A stretch of DNA of 64,000 nucleotides. Source: Myxococcales bacterium. GTDB taxonomy: Bacteria; Myxococcota_A; Polyangia; Fen-1088. Each line of letters starts with the position of its first letter. Position 1 is the first letter of the stretch. Made by a program: the position numbers and the translations under genes. The stretch lies in assembly GCA_022184915.1 (NCBI GenBank), contig JAGTJU010000002.1, positions 868,001-932,000 on the forward strand, read 5' to 3'. Shown here piece after piece: positions 32,048 to 40,427 of this stretch. The notes under the pieces are model-generated. The model did no database searches, was not told where the DNA came from, and worked only from the letters and a program-made list of their open reading frames with translations.

Positions 32048-33046
32048 TTACCTTTGATGCGCCACCTCGGAAATGCTCGCCATGCGGCGTCTGACGCCAA
32101 GGGGCTCAGGCCGAACGTCTAGCACCGAAAGCCCCTCGGGGCACTCGGAAGTGAAGGCCCGGGCAGCGTCGGCGCTGGGGAACAACGCAATGCCGAGGTC
32201 TCCGCCGCCCGCGCCTGAAGGCTTGGCGGTGCCGCCCAAGGCGCGTGCTACCCGGGCGGCAGCCTGAAAGGCGGGGGTGACGATGTCGAGCCGCGCCGAG
32301 TTGCCGAGCTCGAGCAGCGTTTCGCGGTACGCATCGGCGGCCTGGATGACGCCCGCCACGTTGCCTACCGACAGGGCCGAGACGAACCGACCCCCGAGCG
32401 TTTTCAGCTCGTCCATGAGCCATTTGTAGAGGGGCGGGGTGTCTTGCTTGAGCGCCATCACGGACTTGACCATGTGGACGGTGCTTGCCGGCTGGCCCGA
32501 ATAGAACACGACCAGGCTCAGGTCAGCCGGTGTGGGGAGGGCTTCGCGGAGCACGGGGGCCTCTTCGGAGCGCTGGAAGTGGAGGAAGCCCCCGTACGTA
32601 GCCACGGCCACGTCGGCGCCCGAGCCGACGCCGTCTTGAGCGGCGCGGTGGGCGGCGTCCGCGACCTCGAACACCAGGTCCCGGTGCTCGGCCACGGCAT
32701 GTCCTCCGTACTCGAAGACCGCGCCCACGGCCGCGACGGCGGCGGCCGCGCTCGAGCCCACGCCGATCTTGGCCTCGCCCCGCCGGAATTGACTGGTATC
32801 GACCAGCACGGAGCCCGCGGGCAGGGCCTCACCCACCTCTCCAAGGGCGTCCCGCGCACGCCGCACCGCTTGTTCCACCACGGCAGACGCCGCCTCGAGC
32901 CCGGGAATGAACTGAGCAACGGCGTTGCAGCTGACGGCGGTCAAAACGGCCGAACCGCCTTCGAGCACGCCGTATTCACCCACCACGAAGACCTTGCCGG
33001 GCGCCACCACCACGGGGGCGCCTCGCAGCGTGGTGCGGTCGTTCAC
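32048..33046 (-). CDS. mvaK2: phosphomevalonate kinase (GHMP family)
   Basis: A 332-residue GHMP kinase. The N-terminus APGKVFVVGEYGVLEGG is the form seen in phosphomevalonate kinases, IGVGSSAAAAVAAVGAV is the ATP-binding loop, and KPSGAGGGDLGIALFPS is the C-terminal GHMP motif. It phosphorylates mevalonate 5-phosphate. The start is GTG at 33046, with GGAGG 5 bases before it and a GTGA overlap with the mvaD stop. The long open frame upstream is mvaD read in another frame. Confidence 0.88.
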   Translation of the reverse strand: MNDRTTLRGAPVVVAPGKVFVVGEYGVLEGGSAVLTAVSCNAVAQFIPGLEAASAVVEQAVRRARDALGEVGEALPAGSVLVDTSQFRRGEAKIGVGSSAAAAVAAVGAVFEYGGHAVAEHRDLVFEVADAAHRAAQDGVGSGADVAVATYGGFLHFQRSEEAPVLREALPTPADLSLVVFYSGQPASTVHMVKSVMALKQDTPPLYKWLMDELKTLGGRFVSALSVGNVAGVIQAADAYRETLLELGNSARLDIVTPAFQAAARVARALGGTAKPSGAGGGDLGIALFPSADAARAFTSECPEGLSVLDVRPEPLGVRRRMASISEVAHQR

Positions 33047-34095
33047 GCGACCTCCGGGACAGCGGGCAGCACGCGGGCCGCTTCGCCCGGGCGAGCCACC
33101 AAGGTCTCGAGAACCCCGGGCACCTCCGCGAGCGCCGCCTGGACCTGGGCCGCGTCTTCGCTCCGGCAAAGCACCTTCACGTGGGGGCCTGCGTCGATGG
33201 TGAAGAAGGCCGCCGTGCCTCGCTGACGCAAGAGCTTGACGGCTTCGATGGCCCCGAGGGTCACGGGGTTCCAGTAAAGAATGCCGGGATCCGCCGCCAT
33301 TGCGGCGGCATGCATGCGGAGGCAACTGCGTTCCGCGATGCGGCCGAGGGCGTCCAGATCGCGCCGTTCGAGGGCCGTGTGGGCGGCCCTCAAGTCTGCC
33401 GGAACGCTTGCGATCCAAGCCTCGTGAAAGGGCGAGGTCGAGCCGGTGTGTTGCATGGCCTCCGTCGAGCCCAGGGCCTTTTCCCCTCTGGCCGTGAGGG
33501 CGACGACGAGGCGGACCTCCCACGCGTCGGGCGGCAACAGGGGCCATGCAAACGCGTCCTCACCATCCTCGCGCAAGCCGGCGTCCATCTGGACGAAGCC
33601 GCCGAAGATGGAGCGCGCGGCAGAGCCCGAGCCCTGTCGGGCCAAGCGGGAGAGCGCAGGCGGATCCAGGTTTAGGCCAGCCGCGCGGCTGGCGGCGAGG
33701 GCCAACGCCGCAAATCCGCTTGCTGAAGAGGCGAGCCCTGCCGCTGTGGGGACGGTGTTTCGTGTGATCACTTCGGCAGGCGCCGTCAGATTGGCCCGGT
33801 TGCGGACCAGGTCGAGAAACCGGCTGGTACGTGCCGCAACGACGGGCTTGGCAGGCTCCCCGTTCAGCACGACCACGTCTTGGCCCGAGGTGGCAGGCAG
33901 AAAACGGACCGAGGTCGTGGTTCCCAGCTCCGCGAGGGTGAGGGACAGGCTGCCGGCGGCGGGCAAGTTCAAGGCGCCAGGCCGCTTGCCCCAGTATTTG
34001 ACCAGCGCAATGTTGGTACCGGCCCAGGCGGTCACGCGGGAGGGAGGGGAATCGACCGAGGCCGCGCGGGGCGCGGACAGAACTCCTGGGGTCAT
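33043..34095 (-). CDS. mvaD: diphosphomevalonate decarboxylase
   Basis: About 350 residues. NIALVKYWGKR near the N-terminus and the later TAAGLASSASGFAALA loop are diagnostic of the decarboxylase that converts mevalonate diphosphate to isopentenyl diphosphate. MDAGLREDGEDAFA and the LKVLCR-like C-terminal stretch also fit. The start is the ATG at 34095 (MTPGVLSAP); a TTG at 34104 is an alternative. It follows mvaK1 by 22 bases and overlaps mvaK2 by 4. Confidence 0.93.
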   Translation of the reverse strand: MTPGVLSAPRAASVDSPPSRVTAWAGTNIALVKYWGKRPGALNLPAAGSLSLTLAELGTTTSVRFLPATSGQDVVVLNGEPAKPVVAARTSRFLDLVRNRANLTAPAEVITRNTVPTAAGLASSASGFAALALAASRAAGLNLDPPALSRLARQGSGSAARSIFGGFVQMDAGLREDGEDAFAWPLLPPDAWEVRLVVALTARGEKALGSTEAMQHTGSTSPFHEAWIASVPADLRAAHTALERRDLDALGRIAERSCLRMHAAAMAADPGILYWNPVTLGAIEAVKLLRQRGTAAFFTIDAGPHVKVLCRSEDAAQVQAALAEVPGVLETLVARPGEAARVLPAVPEVA

Positions 34096-34117
34096 TGACC
34101 CCAAGACATAGCGCTTT

Positions 34118-35059
34118 TCAGGGCGCTCCGCCTGCTCCGAGGGTCACGGCGAATCCAGTGAAGCCGCTCCTACGCCAAGCGGCCAGCACGTCGTGGGTGT
34201 GCCCGGGCGCCAGGGCGATTACGGCGCCCCCGCCCCCGGCTCCCGTAAGTTTGGCGCCAATGGCGCCGCTGGTGCGGGCGCTATGGACGAGGACTTCGAG
34301 CTCGGGCGATGACACCCGCAGCGCGGCCAGCAGTCCGTGGGCCACGTCGAACAAGCGGCCGAGGGTGTCCACATCGGCGAGAGCCAAGGCGTCGAGCCCC
34401 GCACGCGTGACGTCCCCGAGGGTGTCGATCACCCGGCGCGCCACGGGCGTACGATCGCAAAGCTGGCGCACCGACTGCACCAGCTGGCTCGTCTGCCGCT
34501 GCCGACCGGTCAGGCCGATGCAGAGCTCGAAGGCGTGACTCGTCGCAAGGGGCTTCCATCCCGCGGCCCGCGAAAACACGCCCAGGCCCCCCAGCGAGGC
34601 CGCCGCGGTGTCGATGCCGGAGGGGGTTTCGTGAAAGACCGATTCCGCCGCGAAGATTGCCTGCGCTTGGAGCTCGGCCGGGGCGCCCACGTAGGCTCCC
34701 ACGGCGCGTGCGATCGCCACGGCGAAAGCGGCTGAGCTTCCGAGCCCCGCGGCGGCGGGAATCTGAGCGTCACACGTGACGTCGAGCTGCGTGGCCTCGA
34801 GCGTGCGGTAGATCGCTGCTACCGCGCGGCTCACCGGGCCGCTCGAGACGAGATCGGTCTCCACGTTCCAGGCCGGCACGCTCACGCGCCCCGTGCCTCG
34901 CGACACCACCGCTTGAACCCCCTGGGGAAGTCCCGCGGCCAACGCCGGCTGGCCAAACACCACGGCGTGCTCACCGAGCAGGATCACCTTGCCGTGGCCG
35001 AAGCCGGTTTCGAGGCGCTCAGTCAGATCATCGGGGGCGGGGCGCATGGGGGTCGGCAT
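34118..35059 (-). CDS. mvaK1: mevalonate kinase
   Basis: A 313-residue GHMP kinase. HGKVILLGEHAVVFGQPALA is the typical mevalonate-kinase N-terminus, IPAAAGLGSSAAFAVAIARA the ATP loop, and KLTGAGGGGAVIALAPG the third motif. ESVFHETPSGIDTAAAS holds the catalytic Asp. It makes 5-phosphomevalonate. It is the second gene of the operon, 45 bases after fni. Confidence 0.94.
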   Translation of the reverse strand: MPTPMRPAPDDLTERLETGFGHGKVILLGEHAVVFGQPALAAGLPQGVQAVVSRGTGRVSVPAWNVETDLVSSGPVSRAVAAIYRTLEATQLDVTCDAQIPAAAGLGSSAAFAVAIARAVGAYVGAPAELQAQAIFAAESVFHETPSGIDTAAASLGGLGVFSRAAGWKPLATSHAFELCIGLTGRQRQTSQLVQSVRQLCDRTPVARRVIDTLGDVTRAGLDALALADVDTLGRLFDVAHGLLAALRVSSPELEVLVHSARTSGAIGAKLTGAGGGGAVIALAPGHTHDVLAAWRRSGFTGFAVTLGAGGAP

Positions 35060-35104
35060 GGGTTACCAGGCGTGGCGTCGTGGCGCGAGGGGTCGCGGCA
35101 ACTG

Positions 35105-36163
35105 TCACCTTGCCGGCGCGGCCAGCCACTGCGCAAGCTCCCCCGTGATCACCCGGGGCGCGTCTCTCAGTTTGGCCGCCGCATCGCGGCCCGTCAGCAC
35201 GCACGCGGCGCGAATGCCGGCAATGAGGCCCTCGAGATAACGGCGGGCCCCTTCCGCGCCTCCCTCCTTGAGCGCGCGCAGGGCCGGTTGCGCGACGCCG
35301 ACGACGTCGGCCCCGAGGGCCAGCGCCCGGGCTGCGTCGACGCCGCTGCGAATGCCTCCCGAGGCCACGAGCTGCGCCTTCAAGCCGAGGGTCCCCGCCC
35401 ACCCGATGGCGGCGCCCGTGGGGATGCCCCAGTCCCAGAAGTCCTGGCCCACCCGGCGTTCGGCCGTCTCGGCGCCCGCGCGCTGGGCCTCAACGGCCAC
35501 CCAGGACGTGCCACCTGCCCCCGCCACATCGATGGCGTCCACGCCGGTCCGGTCGAGGGCGCGCGCCACGGCAGGGCCCACGCCGCAGCCGGTTTCCTTG
35601 ACCAGCAGGGGCAACGCAAGCTCCTGCCGCAGACGGGTGATCGTGGCGAGGCCGTCACGAAAATCGCGGTCACCTTCGGGTTGTGCGAGCTCTTGAGCGG
35701 GGTTGAGGTGAACGCAAAGCGCGTTCGCCCCCACCCGGTCGAGCGCCTCCTTCACCTGCTGGGTGCTCATGGCTCCCAACTGCACCACCCCAAAATTCGC
35801 CAGGAGGAAAACGTCCGGGGCCACGTCCCTCACCTGGTAGGTCCACGAAACCTCGGGCCGCACGACGAGTGCGCGCATGCTGCCGAGGCCGAAGGGCAGG
35901 CCGAGCCTCTCGGCCACCTGGGCGAGCGCTTTGTTGATGTCGGCAGCCTCCTCCGTGCCCCCCGTCATTCCAGTGAGCATCAGCGGGGCTGCGAGGGTGG
36001 TCCCTAGAAACGCGGTCGACAGGGAAACGTCCTCGACCCGCAGCTCGGGCAGGGCGTGATGCACGAGGTGCACCCCCTCGAGCAGCGTCGAGCGGGTGAA
36101 CGCGGCGGCCCCCGAGGCGGTGATGGTCAGGTGGTCGGATTTTCGGGACGAAATGTCGGACAC
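35105..36163 (-). CDS. fni: type 2 isopentenyl-diphosphate delta-isomerase (FMN)
   Basis: About 352 residues. [10 protein letters not shown] at the N-terminus, [49 protein letters not shown] and [13 protein letters not shown] match the FMN-dependent type 2 isomerase. It interconverts isopentenyl and dimethylallyl diphosphate. The GTG at 36163 is chosen since homologues start a few residues before SSRKSDHL. The frame is open to an ATG at 36235, but that part is unconserved. It is the first gene of the mevalonate operon and divergent from rmuC (148-154 bases between starts). Confidence 0.93.
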   Translation of the reverse strand: MSDISSRKSDHLTITASGAAAFTRSTLLEGVHLVHHALPELRVEDVSLSTAFLGTTLAAPLMLTGMTGGTEEAADINKALAQVAERLGLPFGLGSMRALVVRPEVSWTYQVRDVAPDVFLLANFGVVQLGAMSTQQVKEALDRVGANALCVHLNPAQELAQPEGDRDFRDGLATITRLRQELALPLLVKETGCGVGPAVARALDRTGVDAIDVAGAGGTSWVAVEAQRAGAETAERRVGQDFWDWGIPTGAAIGWAGTLGLKAQLVASGGIRSGVDAARALALGADVVGVAQPALRALKEGGAEGARRYLEGLIAGIRAACVLTGRDAAAKLRDAPRVITGELAQWLAAPAR

Positions 36164-36317
36164 GGCGGATGAACCTAACTCAGTTCGGCGTCGGCCGGGC
36201 GGGGCCACACCCTGTTCGGTCCTTGGATGTGCCATGTCCCGGTTTTTGCGTCACGTGGGGAACGCCTCGTGCGTCTGACGCTTGACCGCACACTGAACAT
36301 GTGGATACCCTGTGCTC

Positions 36318-37823
36318 ATGTTCACCTCGGGGTGGGGCTGGTTCGCACTCTTGGCAGCCTCGGCGGCGCTGGGCGTCGTCGTGGGTTGGGTGGTCGGTGG
36401 CGCGCGGGCGCGTCTGCGGGCGCAAGCGGAGGGCGAGGCGCACTTCAGGGATCTCGAGACCGGCTTGCGCGGCCAGCTCCGCGAAGCCGAAGGGCAGGCC
36501 CGGGCCGCGGGTGCCACGGTAGATGAACTGCGCAAGCAGCTCGTGGACGAGCGCACGGCCGTGGACGACCTCGAATCCGAAGTGAGGGGCACCCACGCCG
36601 AAAGGGCGGCGCTCGTCGCACGGCTCGAGGAAAGCGAGCGCAACCTGAAGGCCCAGCGTGAATTGCTCGAACAGGCGGAGAAACGGCTCTCCAACGCCTT
36701 CTCGACCGTCGCGGCGGACGCCCTGCGGCTCAACAACGAAAGCTTCTTGACCCTGGCCGCCGAGAAGCTCTCGGCCGCGCAGCAAGCCTCCGCGCAGGAC
36801 ATGGGCCAACGGCAGCAGGCCATCGAGTCCCTGGTCAAGCCCGTGCAGGAATCGCTCAGCAAGGTCGACGCCAAGATTGCCCAGCTCGAGCAGGCGCGGG
36901 GCGAGGCCTATGGGCGGCTGACCGCACAGGTGGCGATGCTGGCGGACAGCCAGACGCAGCTACGCAACGAAACCACGAATCTGGTGCGGGCGCTCCGGGC
37001 GCCGGCGGTCCGGGGCCGCTGGGGCGAGGTTCAGCTCAAGCGGGTCGTGGAGATGGCAGGCATGCTCGAGCACTGCGACTTCGGTCAGCAGGTCACTCTC
37101 GGGGGCTCGGACGGGAAGCTGCGCCCGGACTTGCTGGTGCGCTTGCCTGGCCAAAGGCACGTGGTGGTGGACGCCAAGGTGCCGCTCGAGGCCTATCTCG
37201 ACGCGGTCGCCGCCACGGATGACGACGAGCGGGCGCGGCGGCTGCGGGATCACGCGCAGCAAGTGCGGGCCCACCTTCAGAAGCTAGGCGCGAAGAACTA
37301 TTGGGAACAGCTCGCCGGATCGCCCGAATTCGTGGTGCTGTTCCTGCCGGGTGAAGCCTTCTTCAGCGCGGCGCTCGAGGCGGCGCCCTCTCTGCTCGAG
37401 GAGGGTGTTGGGCATCGGGTGCTCATCGCCACGCCCACCACGCTCATCGCGCTCCTTCAGACCGTTCAAGTGGCCTGGAGGGAGGAACGCATTGCCGAAA
37501 ACGCACAGAAGATCAGCGAGCAGGGGCGGGTGCTGCACAAGGCGGCGACCACGCTTTTCGAGCACTGGGCGAAGCTGGGCCGCGCGATCGACAGCGTCAA
37601 CGGACACTTCAACGCTGCCGTGGGGTCGCTGGATAAACGAGTCATTCCAGCCGCACGGAAGTTGGAAGAGCTCGGCGCTGGCAGCTCGAAGGACGTGCCC
37701 GAACTTCTCCGCGTGGACGTGCGTCCCCGTCTCGTGGCTGTGGAGGAGTCTGCACCGCTGCCGCTCGAAGCGAATGCGGAGTCCGTCGAGTCTTTGCGCC
37801 TGACGTCGCTCGGTCCCCGCTGA
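36318..37823 (+). CDS. rmuC: RmuC family DNA recombination protein
   Basis: About 501 residues. An N-terminal membrane segment (WFALLAASAALGVVVGWVVGG) is followed by a coiled coil to about residue 180 (many E/A/L/R heptads), then the RmuC nuclease-like domain (RGRWGEVQLKRVVEMAGML, RPDLLVRLPGQRHVVVDAKVPLEAYLDA). RmuC limits inversions at short repeats and is linked to genome stability. The start is ATG at 36318 (MFTSGWGW), or GTG at 36312 two codons earlier; no ribosome-binding site is evident. The PLD-like gene follows 19 bases later. Confidence 0.92.
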   Translation: MFTSGWGWFALLAASAALGVVVGWVVGGARARLRAQAEGEAHFRDLETGLRGQLREAEGQARAAGATVDELRKQLVDERTAVDDLESEVRGTHAERAALVARLEESERNLKAQRELLEQAEKRLSNAFSTVAADALRLNNESFLTLAAEKLSAAQQASAQDMGQRQQAIESLVKPVQESLSKVDAKIAQLEQARGEAYGRLTAQVAMLADSQTQLRNETTNLVRALRAPAVRGRWGEVQLKRVVEMAGMLEHCDFGQQVTLGGSDGKLRPDLLVRLPGQRHVVVDAKVPLEAYLDAVAATDDDERARRLRDHAQQVRAHLQKLGAKNYWEQLAGSPEFVVLFLPGEAFFSAALEAAPSLLEEGVGHRVLIATPTTLIALLQTVQVAWREERIAENAQKISEQGRVLHKAATTLFEHWAKLGRAIDSVNGHFNAAVGSLDKRVIPAARKLEELGAGSSKDVPELLRVDVRPRLVAVEESAPLPLEANAESVESLRLTSLGPR

Positions 37824-37842
37824 CGGGAGAAGGCCCACCGGC

Positions 37843-38571
37843 TTGACCGACTTCGTACGAGAGCCCCGATCGGTTGCGTTGGAGCTGGTGTCCGGCCGGG
37901 GCCACTACGAGCGCGTGGTGACGCGCCTTCTCTCGGCAAAGCGGAGCGTGTGGGTGGCCACGGCGAACCTCAAGGAATTGAGGGTCGAAGATCACCGCGC
38001 GCGTCCCGGGGTGAGCCGGACGCGCCAAAGGGGCTCGTACCGCTCGATCTTGGGCGTGTTCGACGAGCTTGCCGGCAAGGGGGTGGAACTTCGGCTGCTG
38101 CATGCGGGGCTGGCTTCGGGACCGTTTCGGCGCGAGCTGGCCCGGCTGCCGCGGTTGTCGGGTGGGGTTGGGTTGGGCACGCGGGCGTTGACCGGAAAAC
38201 AAGCCCCCGCCCAGGCTCCGGCGCTGCACATGCGCCAGTGTCCGCGCGTTCACCTCAAGGTGGTCGTGGTGGACGGCGCGGAGGTCTACCTGGGCAGCGC
38301 CAACTTCACCGGCGCTGGTCTGGGGGCACGGGGAGAAGGGCGCCGCAACTTCGAGCTCGGGGTCATGAGCCGTGACGATCACCTGCTCGACGAAGTGCAG
38401 GCCCTCTTCGACCACATCTGGCGGGGAGACGCTTGCAAGGGCTGTCGTTTGCGGGCGGTCTGCCCGGCACCGCTCGACCAGGGCAAGTTCAGTGCGTCAA
38501 GGGAGAAGACGGCCTCGCATCGACGCACTGTACGGGGTAAAGTCAGCACCAAACCTAAGGTGGCCCCGTGA
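37843..38571 (+). CDS. phospholipase D-like protein with one HKD motif and a C-terminal Cys cluster
   Basis: A 242-residue PLD-superfamily protein. One HKD motif is seen, HLKVVVVDGAEVYLGSANFTGAG (His, Lys two residues later, Asp six after that). Single-HKD members usually dimerise to form one active site and include nucleases such as Nuc. Near the C-terminus CKGCRLRAVC offers three or four cysteines that could bind metal. The start is TTG at 37843, with GGAGAAGG about 10 bases upstream. Its stop overlaps the kinase GTG as GTGA. The neighbour rmuC suggests, but does not prove, a DNA-related role. Confidence 0.82.
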   Translation: MTDFVREPRSVALELVSGRGHYERVVTRLLSAKRSVWVATANLKELRVEDHRARPGVSRTRQRGSYRSILGVFDELAGKGVELRLLHAGLASGPFRRELARLPRLSGGVGLGTRALTGKQAPAQAPALHMRQCPRVHLKVVVVDGAEVYLGSANFTGAGLGARGEGRRNFELGVMSRDDHLLDEVQALFDHIWRGDACKGCRLRAVCPAPLDQGKFSASREKTASHRRTVRGKVSTKPKVAP

Positions 38572-40358
38572 CCGAACTTAAGACGGAATTTCTGGAACAT
38601 CCGGGCGCTCCGCCGCCTCCCGCGCATGCAGCTTCGGGCAGTGGCAGTGTGCCGGGTCAGCCTCCTGAGCCCGCCCCTCCGGGGGCGTCAGGGACGAGCC
38701 GCTCGGGCGCGACCGGCAGCGGGGTCGATGTGCCTCTTGGAGGCGGGGGTACTCCGCCCTCGGGCACGCAAAGCGAGCTCGTGCCTGGCATGCGCCTCGG
38801 CCGCTACAAGATCATCCGGCGGCTGGGTGAAGGCGGCATGAGCGCCGTATTCGAGGCGGTGCACGTGGATATCCACAAGCCGGTGGCGATCAAGGTGCTG
38901 TCGAAGCAGCTCGCCCAGCAGGAAGACGCGCAAGTGCGTTTCCTGCGAGAAGCCGCCGCAGCTTCGCGGCTTCAGCACCCCCACGTGGTCGACGTGGCGG
39001 ACTTCGGAACGGAGGAGGGGCGTTCCTTTCTGGTGATGGAGCTGATGCGGGGGGAGGACCTCGCCCAGCACATCCAGAGGGTGGGCCCGATGGCGGTCGA
39101 TGCCTTGGCTGACGTCATGCTGCCGATCTGTGCGGGCGTGCAGGCGGCGCACGAGATGAAGATCGTGCACCGCGATCTCAAGCCGCAAAACATCTTCCTG
39201 TGTCGGACGGCCATGGGCGGCATCGTGCCCAAGGTGCTCGATTTCGGAATCTCGAAGGTGGTCGATGCCGAGACGGCGGCGCTGACCCACTCGGGCATGA
39301 TGATGGGTACGCCCTACTACCTGTCGCCCGAGCAGATCATCCAAAACAGCGCCGACCATCGCAGTGACCAGTACGCGCTCGGAGTCATTCTTTACGAGTG
39401 CGCCACGGGCCGCCGCCCTCACGAGGCGGAAACGCTTTACGGCATCCTCAACAGCATCACGCAGGGCTCGTATCCTCGGCCCCGGGCGCTGGCGCCCGGT
39501 TTGCCTGAATCCTTCGAGACGCTCATTCTGAGGACCCTAGCCCAGGATGCGAGCCGTCGTTTTCCCTCCGTTCACGCCTTGGGAAAAGCCTTGTTGGCTT
39601 ACGCCAGCGACCGGCAAAGGGTCATTTGGCAGGACTACTTTGCCACGGCCCCCGACCTGGAGCCCTTTGGGTTCGAGCCGCCACTGGTCTCCGCGCCCCA
39701 AGGTGGGCGGGGGACACCTGGCTCCACCGAGGTCTTGAGAGGAGGAGGCGCCGGCACCCCTGCCGCGACCCGCATGCTTCCGGAAGGTCTGGGCACGCCC
39801 TCTTCTGGCGGCTATCGGGCTTCCGGTCTGCGGACGGGCGCGCTGACGGGACCATTGGGAAGCTTCGGAGAAGACCTGGAGCTTCCCGCCGGAACGCGCC
39901 GGCGCGGGACGATGTGGGTCGCGATGGGCGGTGTCTCTGTGGTGGTTGCCGCGGGTTTGGCCTGGGTGCTGACGAGCGGTTCCCCAACCTCCAAAGTCTC
40001 GGCGACGCCGTCACCTGTGCGTGGGGCTGGCGCGGCAGCAGGTCCGGGGGCGGGCGCGCCTGAGCTGCCGCCGCCCGTGGCGACGAAGCCCGAGGTTGCT
40101 GACATCGCGGTGCCGCAGCCCGCGCCTCCTCCGGTGGCGCCGCGGGAGGTAACAGCGGAGGGGACCGAAGTGTCGGCCCGGACGGGCCGGCGTGACAAGT
40201 CCGAGCGCGCGGGCCGCGCGGAGCGAACGAAGAGCACCGCCGCCTCGAAGCCGGCCGCGCCGGTTGAGGATAAACCGACGCCGACGGCTCCCCCGCCAGC
40301 CGAGGCGCCCCGCGCCCGCTCTGTTGAGCGAAGCGGAAACGCTCCCATCCTTCCTTGA
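38568..40358 (+). CDS. Hanks-type Ser/Thr protein kinase with one transmembrane segment
   Basis: A 596-residue kinase. A Pro/Gly/Ser-rich N-terminus of 75 residues precedes the kinase domain: GEGGMS glycine loop at 87-92, catalytic Lys109 in AIKVL, HRDLKPQN with Asp203, DFG at 225-227, and an activation-loop GTPYYLSPEQ. After about residue 350 comes a Gly/Thr-rich stretch, a transmembrane helix at about 449-471, and an outer low-complexity Pro/Ala tail with no recognised sensor domain. Such kinases are numerous in myxobacteria. The GTG overlaps the PLD stop. The stop codon lies in the first unit of a 13-base tandem repeat. Confidence 0.93.
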   Translation: MTELKTEFLEHPGAPPPPAHAASGSGSVPGQPPEPAPPGASGTSRSGATGSGVDVPLGGGGTPPSGTQSELVPGMRLGRYKIIRRLGEGGMSAVFEAVHVDIHKPVAIKVLSKQLAQQEDAQVRFLREAAAASRLQHPHVVDVADFGTEEGRSFLVMELMRGEDLAQHIQRVGPMAVDALADVMLPICAGVQAAHEMKIVHRDLKPQNIFLCRTAMGGIVPKVLDFGISKVVDAETAALTHSGMMMGTPYYLSPEQIIQNSADHRSDQYALGVILYECATGRRPHEAETLYGILNSITQGSYPRPRALAPGLPESFETLILRTLAQDASRRFPSVHALGKALLAYASDRQRVIWQDYFATAPDLEPFGFEPPLVSAPQGGRGTPGSTEVLRGGGAGTPAATRMLPEGLGTPSSGGYRASGLRTGALTGPLGSFGEDLELPAGTRRRGTMWVAMGGVSVVVAAGLAWVLTSGSPTSKVSATPSPVRGAGAAAGPGAGAPELPPPVATKPEVADIAVPQPAPPPVAPREVTAEGTEVSARTGRRDKSERAGRAERTKSTAASKPAAPVEDKPTPTAPPPAEAPRARSVERSGNAPILP

Positions 40359-40406
40359 CCACCGTCCTTGACCACCGTCCGGGAGCACCGTCCGGGAGCA
40401 CCGTCC
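40355..40406. repeat. 13-bp tandem repeats at the end of the kinase gene
   Basis: Four 13-base units in two pairs: TTGACCACCGTCC at 40355 and 40368, then GGGAGCACCGTCC at 40381 and 40394, followed by a partial GGCCGTCC. All share the core ACCGTCC. The kinase TGA is bases 2-4 of the first unit. It lies between two convergent genes and might act in transcription termination or simply be a slippage product. Confidence 0.9.
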
Positions 40407-40427
40407 GGCCGTCCGGTGCTGGCCGCG

